A stretch of 64,000 bases of DNA from Cephalopachus bancanus. Its lineage: Eukaryota; Chordata; Mammalia; Primates; Tarsiidae. The stretch is from contig JAPVLO010000571.1 in the NCBI GenBank assembly GCA_027257055.1, forward strand, positions 434,001 to 498,000, in the 5' to 3' direction. Each line of letters begins with the position of its first letter. Position 1 is the first letter of the stretch. Below, piece by piece: positions 53,540-64,000 of this stretch. Below the pieces are notes generated by a model, which saw only the letters and a program-made list of their open reading frames with translations, did not search any database and had not been told where the DNA came from. Made by a program: the position numbers and the translations under genes.

Positions 53540-56500
53540 ATGGAGGAGCCCGTGCTGGGTCTCCTGCTGCTGCCTCTCCTAACCGTGCTGCTGATGGCAC
53601 TGTGCGTGCGTTGCCGCAGGCTGTCAGGTGAGTGAGGAGCTGGCAGGCGTGCTGGATGCCCGAGCTCCCCAACAGGGATCATTGCCCGCTCCCCAGCCCC
53701 TCCGTCAGTCTGTCCTCCGTCCCTGCCTCTGTGCTGCTCCCAGGGCCTCTGAAAGGCCTGTGGACGCTGGCACCCTCCCCCCGGCAGCCTCACTCCCGCC
53801 TCACCTGCCTTCTCTTTCCCAGATTCGTATAACGGTGCCTCCTCAGATAGGTGAGTCTGCCTGTCCACCACGTGTGTCTCCCTCCAACTCCCATGGTGGG
53901 CAGGGTGGGGACCCCTCCTGGACCCACACCAAGCTGTGTCTCTCCTGCCAGTTTGTACCCAAGCAGCATTCTGATCAAACGGCCTCGTGAGTACCCCGTG
54001 TGTAGGGGAGAGGGTGCCCTGGCGTGTGAGCTAGCGGGTGCCTTGTTTGATCCCCTCCCCTGCCCCGACTGGGATAGCCCACATGGCCTTTACCTGAGCT
54101 GGGCTGGTGAGATGGGCACCCCTGGACTCGTTCAGGGCACAGGGGCTTCAGGGGGTTAGCCTGCCCTTCGAGGCCTTGGCACGGTGGGGGAAGGATACCT
54201 GGAGTCACTCCTTCAAGCTTGGTTCTGCATCCCCAGAAACAGTTGTCCCCTGGCCACCTGCCACCCCCTACCCACCCGTGAGCCCACCAGACCTGCTCCC
54301 TATCCCGTGAGTAGCTTGTCAATCTCTTCCCCGTCAAACCCCTCTCTCTGTGCCCACGTTCTTGGGTCGGGGGCTGCTTTCTTCCCTGTGGCCCCCTGAG
54401 CTCCACCCAGGCATGACCCTTGACCTTTGACTCTCAGACGATCCCCACAGCCCCCTGGGGGCTCCCACCAGATGCCATCTTCCCGGCAGGATTCAGATGG
54501 CGGTAAGTTCAGAGAGGGGCTCAGGAGGCTTGGGCTGGGCAGAGGACAGACCCAGCCCGAGCCGACTCAGTCTCCTTCTCGCTCTCTCCTTGAAGCCAAC
54601 AGCGTGGCGAGCTACGAGAACGAGGGTGCGTCTAGGATGCTGGGTGCCTGGGCTGGGTGGGGAGGCTGGGGCCTGTCCCTGGCTAGGCTGACCCTGGTGT
54701 CGTTACCCCCAGCACCGGCATGTGAGGACGCAGATGAGGATGAGGATGAGGAAGACTATCCCAACGAGGGCTACCTGTGAGTGGCCAGGGGCAAGGTGGG
54801 GGCCAGGCCGGGCATCCCTACTCATCCGTCCCTTACTTCCTTTCAGGGAGGTGCTTCCCGACAGCACCCCAGCCATCAGCACTGCCACCCCATTGGCTTC
54901 CGTGCCCAGCAAGGCTGGCCTCCGAGACAGCGCCTTCTCCAGTGAGTCAGGCATTTCTGACTACCCCTCGCTCTTCCCTCTCCCATTATTTCTTGGATGA
55001 TTGCTATGCTTGTCTTTTCTTTTGGGAGCTCGTGTCCTTCAGAGACTGAACTTCCTGCTCTGTTCTGATTTCTGGCTTTCTCTCTCCTCTTTCTATCTTT
55101 TTGCCTTTTCCTTTTATCATCTGAGAGCCTTCCTTGACTTTATTCTTCAACCCTTCTACTGAAATTTCATTTCTCCTGTCCAAAAGTTCTGTCTTGGTCT
55201 CTGAATGTTCTTTTTTTCATGCCTCCTGTTCTTGTTGTGTGGAGGCTGTCTAATCTTTTTTTTTTTTTGAGTTGGAGTCTCACTCTGTCGCCCAGACTGG
55301 AGTGTAGTGGCCACTCCCGGCCACTGCAGCCTCGACCTGCTGGGCTCCGGCGATCCTTCCGCCTCAGCCTTCCGAGTAGCTGGAATTACAGGCACTCGCT
55401 ACCACGCCCGGCTGATTTTTTTATTTATTGTAGAGATGAGGTCTTGCGAAGTTGCCCAGGTGGGTCTCGAACCCATGGGCTCTGGCAATCCACTCACCTC
55501 AGCCTCCCAAAGCATGGGATTACAGGCTAAGCCACCGAGCCCGACTGGCAGTCTAATCTTGTGACTCTAAGGATATTCACTAGAGGTTGTCTTCTGGTGT
55601 GTGGACCTTTTCCTGGGCTTCCTGTATTGCTTCGTGTCCTGTGAGCTGCTTTTCTCCCTTCGTTATGGTCTTATCCTGTCTGGTCGTTTCCTCTAGGCTT
55701 TCCTCGGTATCTGGGGATCCTTCAGTTTTCTGGTACCCTCCTCTCTCTGTATGCTTGTCCTGGTCACTCCCATACTCTGGCTTCATTTGCCATCCAGATT
55801 CCTGATTTGCTCCCTCCCTCCTGAGCACCAAACTATTCAAGTGCCTTTTTGCATTCATTCTCTCGACATGTACTGGGTACCTCTGTGGGGTTCAGACTAG
55901 CATTGTATGACTAAAGAGGCAGCCTGGCACGATAAAGTAGTGAACACTCACAGAGGGCCTGCTTCACGCCCTTCTAAGAGGTTTCTGTGTATTTACTAGT
56001 TAAACCTCACAGTTCCCAGGTGCTCTGGGCTTCCCCTTCCCTTCCTGTGCTGCAGTGTCCCTCTGTGATGGCGGGCTTGATTTATTTCACGGCACCTGCT
56101 GTGTGACAGGCCCTGGGTTACTCTTCACTGCTTTCATCTGCACAGCAGTCCTGCGAGTTGGGTCCTGTTACTCACCCTGTTATACAGACGGCAAACTGAG
56201 ACAGAGGGAGGTTAAGTCACTTGGCTGAGGCCACATGGTAGCTTAGTGCTGGAGCCATCTGGCTTGAGAGCTCACCTCGCCCATGTCTTCACGGAGAAAC
56301 AAGGCCACACATCAAAGAACCAAACAACGTGGATGGTGACGGGCACCACAGGGGCCAAGGCAGGAGTGGGGGTGGGGCAGGCCTCAGGAGCACGAGGCAC
56401 CCGCTGGGTGTCATCTCTCCACACATGCCACCAAGTTCTCACGGCTCCGAGCCCCACTCCATCCTTGCTCCCCAGCCTGGGGCCGTGCTGGGGTCTGCTC

Positions 56501-57224
56501 CTCTGCCCGCCCATGCATCCCTTGGCTCTAATCCGTCCTGGTCCAGCAGACCGCCTCTCCGGCTTCATGGCCCTCGCCATGGTCCAGGTCACCGCAGCTT
56601 GTCTCGCCGTCTTTGCATCCTGTGGGACTGGCCAGACAGGGTGCCGTCCTAGGGAGCCCTGGACAGCTGAGCTTGGGGGTTTCTGGGCATCTGTGGCTGA
56701 GGGTCTCTGACCGTGCTGGGGTGGGGTGGCCTTTCCTTTCCCACAGTAGAGTCCAGTGAGGACTATGTGAATGTTCCCGAGAGCGAGGAGAGTGCAGAAG
56801 CATCTCTGGGTGAGTGACTGGTGCTCCGTGTGCCCCCTCACGGCTGCCCCCATGCCACCCGCTCTCGGTGTGGCCTGACCCCACCCCGGGGCTGCCCGCA
56901 ATCCCCTCCCCTGCTGTCTGGAGTTCCTCCCGCCCTGTTTGTGTGGCTGTCCTCCTTCTGACCTGTCCCTGCAGACGGCAGCCGGGAGTATGTGAATGTG
57001 TCCCAGGAACTGCAGCCAGCGGCTAGGACCGAGCCCGGTGTGTGCAGGGGGCTGGATGGGACCTAGGGAGCTGCCTTGGGCTTGGGGGGATGGCTTGCAA
57101 GCTGGAGACCAACGTCTCCTCCTCTCCCCTCACAGCCACCCTGAGTTCCCAGGAGGTGGAAGATGAGGAGGAAGAGGAAGAGGACGGAGCTCCAGATTAC
57201 GAGAATCTGCAAGAGCTTAACTGA
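53540..57224 (+). CDS. LAT: LAT, linker for activation of T cells (11 coding exons)
   Basis: Palmitoylated transmembrane scaffold phosphorylated by ZAP-70; it recruits PLC-gamma1, GRB2, GADS and SLP-76. Exons: 53540-53627, 53823-53850, 53952-53986, 54237-54306, 54438-54502, 54596-54625, 54713-54776, 54847-54941, 56747-56809, 56975-57037, 57136-57224, joining in frame to 229 residues (human short form 233). Residues 4-21 form the membrane span after two acidic residues, with no cleaved signal; the CVRC motif (Cys22, Cys25) is the palmitoylation pair. Tyrosine sites: YENE (102), YPNE (121), YLEV (126, PLC-gamma1 site), YVNV (165 and 185), YENL (222); the YxN motifs bind GRB2/GADS. Acidic tracts precede several of these. 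Intron 6 (87 bases) is open in frame, as in the human long isoform. A last untranslated exon follows the stop. Confidence 0.97.
55256..55545 (-). repeat. Young Alu in LAT intron 8
   Basis: Reverse Alu with the word GTCTAATCTT on both sides. It is the only Alu inside LAT. Confidence 0.94.
55855..56235. repeat. LINE-2/MIR-like relics in LAT intron 8
   Basis: 56075-56235 reads as MIR (cacagcagtcctgcgagttggg, acggcaaactgagacagaggg). 55855-55990 resembles LINE-2 3' sequence but is weak. Confidence 0.6.
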
Positions 57225-57640
57225 GGCCTGGTGAGGGGCCTGTGCGTCCCAGCCCTGCCCTGCCCGCCACCTCAGGCCTGTCCTCACTGACGCTGGGTAC
57301 CCTGCTGACCCCTCCCGACCGACCTCCTGACCTGACCCCATGCCCCTCCTTCTCATCCTTGCCCTGTTGTGTTTCAGTGGAGGCCGTGTCTGCCCTTGAA
57401 CCAGCCTTACCTGGGAGGGCAGAGCTGGCAGCTGGAAGTGGCTCTGGGGGACCCCACTTGGCGCACTGCCCTGGCTCCAGCCTGACTGCAGCCTGAGAAC
57501 TTCCCCCTTAACTTATTGTCACTTTGGGGTCCAGTCTGTGTCCCCCAAATACTCTGCACCTTCTGACGCAGCCTGAGAATAAACTACCCTGGCCCAGCCC
57601 TGCTCTTTGTATTAGAATAAAGGCCAGTGTGGTCTGCAGT
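57225..57640 (+). other. LAT: LAT 3' untranslated exon and poly(A) signals
   Basis: A donor follows the stop at about 57230 (cctg|gtgagg), and an acceptor at 57377 opens a last untranslated exon. Two signals, AATAAA at 57578-57583 and 57616-57621, lie 38 bases apart, so two close cleavage sites are likely. Confidence 0.75.
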
Positions 57641-57694
57641 GCTCTTGGCTTTGGGAAGCCCAGTGGGCCTGAGTCAGGGTGAGAGCAAGGCCGG

Positions 57695-57775
57695 GCCTGA
57701 GTGTGTCTGTGTTGAGAGTGTGTGTGTGAGTCTGAGTCCGAGAACGTCTGGATGTGTCTGTGTGTGTGTCTGTGG
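57695..57775. repeat. GT-rich simple sequence
   Basis: Imperfect TGTGTCTG and GTGTGTGTGT runs just past the LAT poly(A) sites. Confidence 0.75.
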
Positions 57776-58159
57776 GTCTCCATACGCCACAGGGGCTCTG
57801 TGTTCCTGATGATCCTGGCCAGGTGCTGTCGCAGACAGTGGCTAGGATGTCCACCTTTGAGTGCAGTCTTTTGACCCAGGCTGGCACCGCTGGGGCTCAG
57901 AATGCATCTCCCCATGAGATGGTTCATGGAAGCGGCAGCTGCTGGCCCTGATGATGGCCATGCAGGGTAAGGGGGAGCCCCCCTGGGCAGTGGACGTCAC
58001 AGCGAGACCCTTGCCCCAGCGTCCGGCTTCTCCATCCTTAGATCAAGGACCTGGACGTGATGGCCTCAGAGGACTCTTTTAGTTCTTATTCTCTGTGGTT
58101 CTCAATAAAACAACTTACAAACTGTCTAAGCAGCTAGAGAAGTTCATGTGCGGGGCAGC
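57776..58159. other. Unassigned sequence downstream of LAT
   Basis: Unique; a stray AATAAA at about 58105 could back up LAT termination. No gene seen. Confidence 0.4.
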
Positions 58160-58312
58160 ATTTTTCAAACTTTGATGTGCAGTGACTCAGTGACTCACCT
58201 GCAGAGCTGCTGCAATGTGGGTTCTGACTCAGTAAGTCTGGGATGGGCCCAAGACTGCATTTCTGAGGAGCTCGCTGATACCGCTGTTCCGTGAAGCTCA
58301 TCCTGAGTAGCA
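58160..58312 (+). repeat. MER5A-type DNA transposon
   Basis: Order tttttcaaactttgatgtgcagtg, gtgggttctgactcagtaag, ctgggatgggcccaagactgc is the MER5A consensus order. Confidence 0.8.
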
Positions 58313-58599
58313 AGGGGGTGATGGATACCTACCGCCTCTCTCAGGCGGGGATCCGTTACCCCTGACCTTGGGGATTTTATCTGTTTTCTTCCGGGACCCA
58401 TTCCTCCCCCAAACTCGTTCCACGTGGTTTGGAGATCGTTGCGCCAACCTCCAGCCCTGGAGGTGAGCACCCAGCCCAGCCCGGACTGAGATCATCATCC
58501 TTTTCCCTGGCCATCACGATGGGCCCACACCCGGGCCAGTGAGGAGCAGCCTGGGCATCTGGGCAGGAAGTGCTGGGAAGGAGAAGCTCTTTGGGTTCG

Positions 58600-59330
58600 G
58601 GGCAGACATTAACGCCGGGAGGACGTAAGCCAGGAGCCACCAGTTGGAGAGGCTGCCCGAGAATGAAGCCAACGTGCGGGAGAGAATGGCCCGGAGACGG
58701 ACAGGGCCAGTCTCCTGGCGGTGTCATTAGAACTCCTGGATCTAAGTAAGGGCTGGGAATGATGACTCACACCTGTAATCCCAGCATATTGGGAAGCTGA
58801 GGTGGGAGGATTGTTTGAGGCCAGGAGTTTGAGATCAGCCTGGTCAGCACAGCGAGACCTCATCTCTTTATTTTTATTTTTTATTTTTTTTGAGTTGGAG
58901 TCTCACTCTGTCGCCCAGACTGGAGTGCAGTGGCTGCTCCCGGCCCCCGTAGCCTCGACCTGCTGGGCCTCAACCTGCTGGCAATCCTTCTGCCTCAGCC
59001 TTCCAAGTAGCTGGAATTACAGGCGCGCGCTGCCACGCCCGGCTGATTTTTTGATTTATTGTAGAGATGAGGTCTCGCTGCCCAGGCGGGTCTCGAACTC
59101 GCGGGCTCAGGCAATCCACTCACCTCAGCCTCCCAAAGGCGCGGGATTACAGGCTGAGCCACCGAGCCCAGCTCTCACCTCTTTAAAAAAAAAAAAAAAA
59201 AAAAAAGAACTCTTGGATCTGGATGAATCGAGATGGCTCAGACTTCCCAGTTGCATGGGCCAATAAATTACAATGTTTCTTCAACTGGTTTGACTTGGGG
59301 TTTCTTTCACTGCAAAGCAGTTCTGATTGA
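58600..59330. repeat. Old interspersed repeat split by nested Alus
   Basis: 58610-58743 (ggagccaccagttggag, ctgcccgagaatgaagccaac) and 59206-59330 (gggccaataaattacaatg, ctggtttgacttggggtttc) belong to one ancient relic. I recognise the type as mammal-wide but cannot name it surely. Confidence 0.55.
58744..59205 (+). repeat. Alu left monomer invaded by a young reverse Alu
   Basis: A forward monomer (58744-58870, tail 59185-59205) lies between target copies AGAACTCCTGGATCT and AGAACTCTTGGATCT. A reverse 5-base-deletion Alu (about 58871-59173) sits in it, with CTCATCTCTTTA/CTCACCTCTTTA as its own duplication. Confidence 0.9.
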
Positions 59331-60049
59331 CATGCAAACTTGTTGGTGATTCTCTGAGGACTCTGCAGGTAACATACAGCTTCTCCTTTCAGAGGGCCTC
59401 TTGCGTTTCCATGGTTACCTCACTGCATCATCATGACTCCCTTATTGTCAGTAACTGTTAGTATCTCCATTTCGCAGGTGAGGAAAAGGCTCAGCGAGGT
59501 GGAGTGGCTTGCCCAAAGGTGCACAGCAGAAGAAGTCATCTGGGATTAGGTCACTGGTTGTTGGCCCCCAGGGTCCCTGCCACTCTGACGGCTTCCTTGT
59601 TCTGGTTGTTGTACAAAGTGCTGGCTGCCCTGAACGGGGAAGCTCAGAAAAGGCCTGACTGGGGAAAGTGGAGGCTTCCCTCCACTTGCTGGGAAGGAGA
59701 CTGGACAGGCTGGACATCAGCAGGCGACATTAAATCCTTTAATTTGAGAGATGTAGAAATGGACAGAGGCACCTTTGTGCCCAGAGTTAAGGGGCAAAGA
59801 GCAGTTTACCAACAAGGGATACTGGTACAGCCTGTCTAGCAAAGCTGAAGATGTGTGTGTCCCTTTAGCTAGAAACTTCCTGGGTGTCAACCTGACCGAC
59901 TCCTGCACACGGGCTGGAGGCAGTGCAAGCAGGCTCAGGGCACACTTGTGATGGCTACAACTAGAGATAGCGCCCATGGCGGGAGGACAGACAGATGGGT
60001 GGCAGTACAGTCACACGACGGTGCTCACCAGTGGATAAAATGAGTGAAC
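59331..60049. other. Mostly unassigned with a MIR core
   Basis: 59440-59545 carries tatctccatttcgcaggtgagg and ggcttgcccaaaggtgcacagc, a MIR core on the minus strand. The rest holds no gene. Confidence 0.5.
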
Positions 60050-60300
60050 GGGGCCGGGTGCGGTGGCTCACATCTGTAATCCCAGCACTTTGGGAGGCTG
60101 AGGCGGGAGGATTACTTGAGCTCAGGCATTCAAGACCAGCCTAGGTAACATATCAAGACCTTGTGTCTAGAAGAAATAACAAAAATTAGCCAGAGCATGC
60201 ACCTGTAGTCCCAGCCACTCGAGAGGCTGTGGTGGAAGGATCACCGCACTCCAGCGTGGGAAACAGACAACCTTGACTCAAAAAAAAAAAAAAAAAAAAA
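60050..60300 (+). repeat. Shortened Alu
   Basis: Forward Alu with a right-arm deletion and A21 tail; GAGTGAAYGGG on both sides. Confidence 0.9.
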
Positions 60301-60689
60301 GAGTGAATGGGGGCAAGGCCTATTAACTCATATGGATATCACCAACAGAATGTGGAGTGAAACAGCAAAGCCAGCCATTATGTCAAGGTAAAGACGTGCA
60401 AACGGTCTCTATTGTTCAAGGATAGGCATCTATGTGAAAGTATCCAGAGGGGCCTGGGAGTAAGGAATACCTAAGTCAGGACAGTGGTAACCTCAGAGTG
60501 GAGAGAGAGGAAGGAGATGGGCGGAGTTCAAGGCGGCCCTCAGCGAAATGTCTTATTCTTGACAAGGGGAGGTACACAAGCCTTTGCTACTCTTTAAGTG
60601 TTTGCTGGTCTGAGTGATTCATAATGACAAAGAGATCAAGGCTCAAGAAGGGAATGGGGCCCGAGGGTGGGACACAAGCAGCTTTAGGA
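60301..60689. other. Unassigned stretch
   Basis: No gene or clear repeat family seen. Confidence 0.4.
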
Positions 60690-61440
60690 GACAGTGAAGA
60701 GCAAGCCAAGCCTTGTAAGCTGGTTGGTGCCAAGTGGATGGGCTGCTTGTAGCACTCCAGGCCTTAGGAAAAGCATATGCCAAGGTCCTGAGGTGTGTGA
60801 GGAGCTAAAAGATGGTCCCGGTTATGGGATTAGAGAAGGCACAGAGAGGCGAGAGTGGCGGGGCTAGAGCTGAGCAGGCATACCACCTTTATTCTGAGAC
60901 CCCTCGAGCCACCCCTGAGGACTTTGAAGCAGAGAACAACACGTGTGTTTTAGCGAGCATCTCTGGCTTGGTTAAACACGGAGGATGGATGGGGAAGGCG
61001 ATTAGATTACAGGCTGGGAGACCCAGCGGAGGCTGTTGGTGTAATCCACGTGAGAAATGATGGTGGAGTAACCAAAGAAGAGGCAGGGGCTGTGGAGAGA
61101 GGGGGTAGAATTCGATGCTGGGGTGGCAGAGTCAAGGGCCCATGGTGTGCTGTGAGGCGTGCTGCAGGTCCAGGGTGACTCTGGTCCTTGCCTTGGTGGA
61201 TGGGGGTGGGGACCGGGTGGGACAGACAGAGCAGTGAGATTTCCAGGGCCAGGATGGGGTTTTTTAGCACATGAGAGTGGTGGGTTGGAAGAATCTCTAC
61301 AGATGGAAGCTGGGGAACAGAAATAGATCATTCTGGAATGCTGGTGTTGTAGAAAAGGTAGATTTAGTGGCCAGTGAGAAACAGAGTTTTCTGGAAATGC
61401 CTGGGGAGGCATCTGGATGCTTGTAAAAGCTATTAGGTAA
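60690..61440 (+). repeat. LINE-2 3' relic
   Basis: Phrases aaagcatatgccaaggtcctgagg, gaggctgttggtgtaatcc and gtgagaaatgatggtgg follow LINE-2 3' order. Confidence 0.75.
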
Positions 61441-61445
61441 CAACT

Positions 61446-61735
61446 TTTTTTTTTTGAGTTGGAGTCTCACTCTGCCGCCCAGACTGGAGTGCAGTGGCCG
61501 CTCCCAGCCACCGCAGCCTTGACCTGCTGGGGCTCCGGCAATCCTTCTGCCTTAGCCTTCCAAGTAGCTGGAATTTACAGGCGCGCGCTACCACGCTCGG
61601 CTAATTTTTTGATTTATTGTAGAGATGAGGTCTCACCAAGTTGCCCAGGCGGGTCTCAAACCCACGGGCTCAGGCAATCCACTCACCTCAGCCTCCCAAG
61701 ATGCGGGATTACAGGCTGAGCCACGGAGCCCGGCT
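61446..61735 (-). repeat. Young Alu
   Basis: Reverse Alu with target GGTAACAACTTT on both sides (61436 and 61736). Confidence 0.94.
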
Positions 61736-61739
61736 GGTA

Positions 61740-62320
61740 ACAACTTTCTTGATTTGGTTCTCCCAGAAGCAGACCTTGAGACAAGAGTCCTAGTGCACAG
61801 GGTTTATTTGGGAGATGGTCCTAGAAAACACTGGCAGGATTGCAGGGAAATGAGACAGGAAGGAGACGGCTACCACCAAAGGGGGCATTATAATACCACG
61901 GACCACTGTGGGCAGCTGAGCGCAGGACTTCAAGGAAACTGGCAGCCCGTTTGAAGTTACCCTGTCTTGGGGAGGGAGCTCAGGTATTTATACATTCTCT
62001 CCCAGAAGTAACTAGTTGAGACTGCTCCTGGGAGGTGCTAACGTTCCCCAACTTCTGGCCTGCCACTCAAACGGGCATGGGAGGTGCGAGTGACCAGAGC
62101 AAACCCTCAGGCAAAGGAAGAGAGAGGCTGGTGGCCAAGGTTCTGGAATGGCGAAGAGGGCCAGCCTGCAGACAAGGCAGCCTCAGTGACTTCTGCAGTA
62201 ACTTGGCCTCTGTGTGGTGTGGAATGCAGTTTTTCCCCAAAATGCATTGCGTGGCCAGGATTCCTGTGAGAAGCTTCTCAACAAAGGCTTCTAGGGTCAT
62301 TAGAGTTTGAGGAAAGAGGC
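61740..62320 (-). mobile_element. Old antisense LTR
   Basis: The plus strand shows the reverse of an LTR: agaagcagaccttgagacaag, then GGTTTATTTGGG (AATAAA on the minus strand near 61803) and ggtatttatac (TATA-like near 61987). The ends are unsure. No internal region adjoins. Confidence 0.5.
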
Positions 62321-63135
62321 ATTCTCTGATACCCCCTTGCAGTCAAAATGCATAGGAATAAGGTACCAGCTCTGAGAAATCCTGGGATAGAGGTCTTTAT
62401 TTCTCTTTGCCTAACCAAGTATTGCCCACATTTATTTGACTCAGAACCTTTTAGAAATGTTATTATTAGCATTTTGGAGCCCACTTTTTGACATCTAGAG
62501 ACATCTTTTGGGTCTGCCTTCCCAGCATGCACTTCTCCTTCTTGCAATGACACCATCCTGATTTCCTTTTGGGATCGTTTCTGTGGCTCAGGTGGAACTG
62601 ACTTTGTAGATGTCCATGTGACCCAGGATTGGCCAATCATGATATCCCACTCCCTGGCCACAATAATTGGTTGACACAGGGGCACATGACCCGGTTCAGG
62701 CTGGTCAGACATATCCCTGAGCCTTTGGGTGGAACTAATGGGAAAGAGAAGCTCTTTAGCCCCTGGGATTGCCACGCTGGGAAGACAGAGGCCTGGCGCA
62801 TAGGAATAAGGTAACGACTCTGAGAAATCTTGACTTTCACCCCAAGAGAGCCCACCTGGGAACAGAGGTGCCACAGAGAAATGGAAAGCCAAGTTCTGCT
62901 GGCATTTCTAAGCATCGGATCCAATGTGCTGAAAGCCCTTTCTCCTTGATGAACCAATTGCATGCCCCTTTGAGCCAGTGCTTCTGTTACTTGCAGAAAA
63001 ATATTCCTAAGTGACAACCAGGACACCATCATTTCCACAAAACCTAAACACAATCATGCCATCCTGAGCTGGAGAAGTAGTCCCTGGTGGGCAATCTAAG
63101 AATCTTTCAGACCGACTTTTAAACATTAATTTATT
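62321..63135. other. Unassigned old relic DNA
   Basis: Contains gattggccaatcatgatatc and cacaataattggttgac phrases common to ancient mammalian repeats, and a 35-base near-duplicate (62350 and 62798). No gene seen. Confidence 0.4.
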
Positions 63136-63137
63136 AT

Positions 63138-63395
63138 TATTATTTTTTGAGTTGGAGTCTCACTCTCACCCAGACTGGAGTGCAGCCTTGACCTGCTGGG
63201 CTCCGGCGATCCTTCCGCCTCAGCCTTCCAAGTAGCTGGAACTACAGGCGCGCGCTACCACGCCCGGCTCATTTTGATTTATTGTAGAGATGAGGTCTCA
63301 CCAAGTTGCCCAGGCGGGTCTTGAACCCGCGGGCTTAGGCAATCCACTACCTGTCTCCCAAAGGCACGGGATTACAGGCTGAGCCACCGAGCCCA
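63138..63395 (-). repeat. Alu with left-arm deletion
   Basis: Reverse Alu lacking about 35 bases after gagtgcag. The word TATTATTATTATTTTT lies on both sides. Confidence 0.92.
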
Positions 63396-63417
63396 GCTCT
63401 ATTATTATTATTTTTAT

Positions 63418-63702
63418 TTCTTTTTTTTTGAGTTGGAGTCTCACTCTGTCGCCCAGGCTGGAGTGCAGTGGCATGCTTATGGTCACCACAGCCTCAATCT
63501 GCTGGGGTCAGGTGACTTCCATCTCGGCCTTCCAAGTAGCTGGAACCACAGGTGCCACTATGCCTGGCTAATTTTTTGATTTATTGTAGAGACGAGGATT
63601 CGCCAAGTTGCCCAGGCTGGTCTTGAACCCCTGACTCAGGCAATCCTCTTCCCTTCACCTCCCAAGGTGCTGGGATTATAGGCGAGAGCCACTGCGCCCG
63701 GC
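63418..63702 (-). repeat. Alu
   Basis: Reverse Alu in the same TTATTATTATT target as the previous one. Confidence 0.92.
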
Positions 63703-63714
63703 GTTAATTATTAT

Positions 63715-64000
63715 TATTTTTTTAAAGAGACAGGGTCTTGCTCTGTCATGCAGGCTGGAATGCAGTGATGCAACCACAGTTCATGGCAACCTGGAACTCC
63801 TGGGCTCAAGTAATCCTCCCGCTTCAGCCTCTCAGAGTAAGTGGGACAATAGGCATGTGCCACCAGGTACGGCTAATTTTATTTTTATTTTTTTAAGAGA
63901 CAGAGCCTCACTCTGTTGCCCAGATTGCCTCAGACTCCTGGCCTCAAGTGACCCTCCCAACTCAGCCTCCCAAAATGCTGGGATTACAGGCATGAGCCCC
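63715..64000 (-). repeat. Old Alu reaching the window end
   Basis: Reverse Alu from tttttaaagagacagggtc; it ends at or beyond the last base. Confidence 0.9.

Noticed and set aside
52887..53672. 261-codon antisense frame upstream of LAT
   Set aside because: GC-rich promoter DNA lacks stops by composition; the residues are low-complexity Pro/Gly/Arg.
57695..57775. GT-rich run as a regulatory Z-DNA element
   Set aside because: Imperfect and short; nothing beyond simple sequence is supported.

Overview
The window is nuclear DNA of a primate. It carries four intron-containing genes, all on the + strand, in the order CD19, NFATC2IP, SPNS1, LAT, which is the order of human chromosome 16p11.2. Roughly half or more of the sequence is interspersed repeat, mostly dimeric Alu elements, which are primate-specific. 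These Alus are not the common anthropoid kind (they read GGCTCAGCCTG and CAACTTGGCGAGACC) and lack the spacer typical of lemur and galago Alus. My inference is a tarsier or a similarly isolated primate lineage. The species call is inference; the gene calls are not in doubt.

Layout. 1-900: Alus and an old LINE-2 tail. 943-8815: CD19, with a recognisable PAX5 site upstream, 14 coding exons, a last untranslated exon and a poly(A) signal. 8.8-24.5 kb: gene-free, almost entirely Alus stacked on each other plus several endogenous-retrovirus LTRs, including one antisense LTR with an adjacent tRNA-Lys-like primer site and one solo LTR inside an Alu. 24.6-34.4 kb: CpG-rich promoter and eight exons of NFATC2IP, with an apparent one-base frame break in exon 1. 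34.4-43.7 kb: LINE-1 and LINE-2 relics, MER5-type DNA transposon relics and Alus. 44.0-52.7 kb: SPNS1, twelve coding exons, with three CLEAR-type E-boxes in 100 bases upstream. 53.5-57.6 kb: LAT, eleven coding exons. 57.6-64 kb: repeats and old relics with no gene that I can support.

How the genes relate. CD19 (B-cell co-receptor) and LAT (T-cell scaffold) are tyrosine-motif membrane signalling proteins of the two lymphocyte lineages. NFATC2IP carries two SUMO-like domains and belongs to the Esc2/Rad60 genome-stability family, with a reported NFAT/Th2 role. SPNS1 is a lysosomal major-facilitator transporter for lysophospholipids. They are separate transcription units with their own promoters and poly(A) signals, not an operon.

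I found no undescribed biochemical system. The items most worth a second look are the NFATC2IP exon 1 frame break, the triple CLEAR cluster at SPNS1, the in-frame retainable intron and altered PLC-gamma site in LAT, extra glycosylation sequons in CD19, an Alu subfamily marked by a 5-base deletion, and repeated Alu insertion into the same targets. Exon ends were set by eye from GT/AG sites, reading frame and the known human proteins. Repeat edges are good to about 5-15 bases unless a target duplication is quoted.
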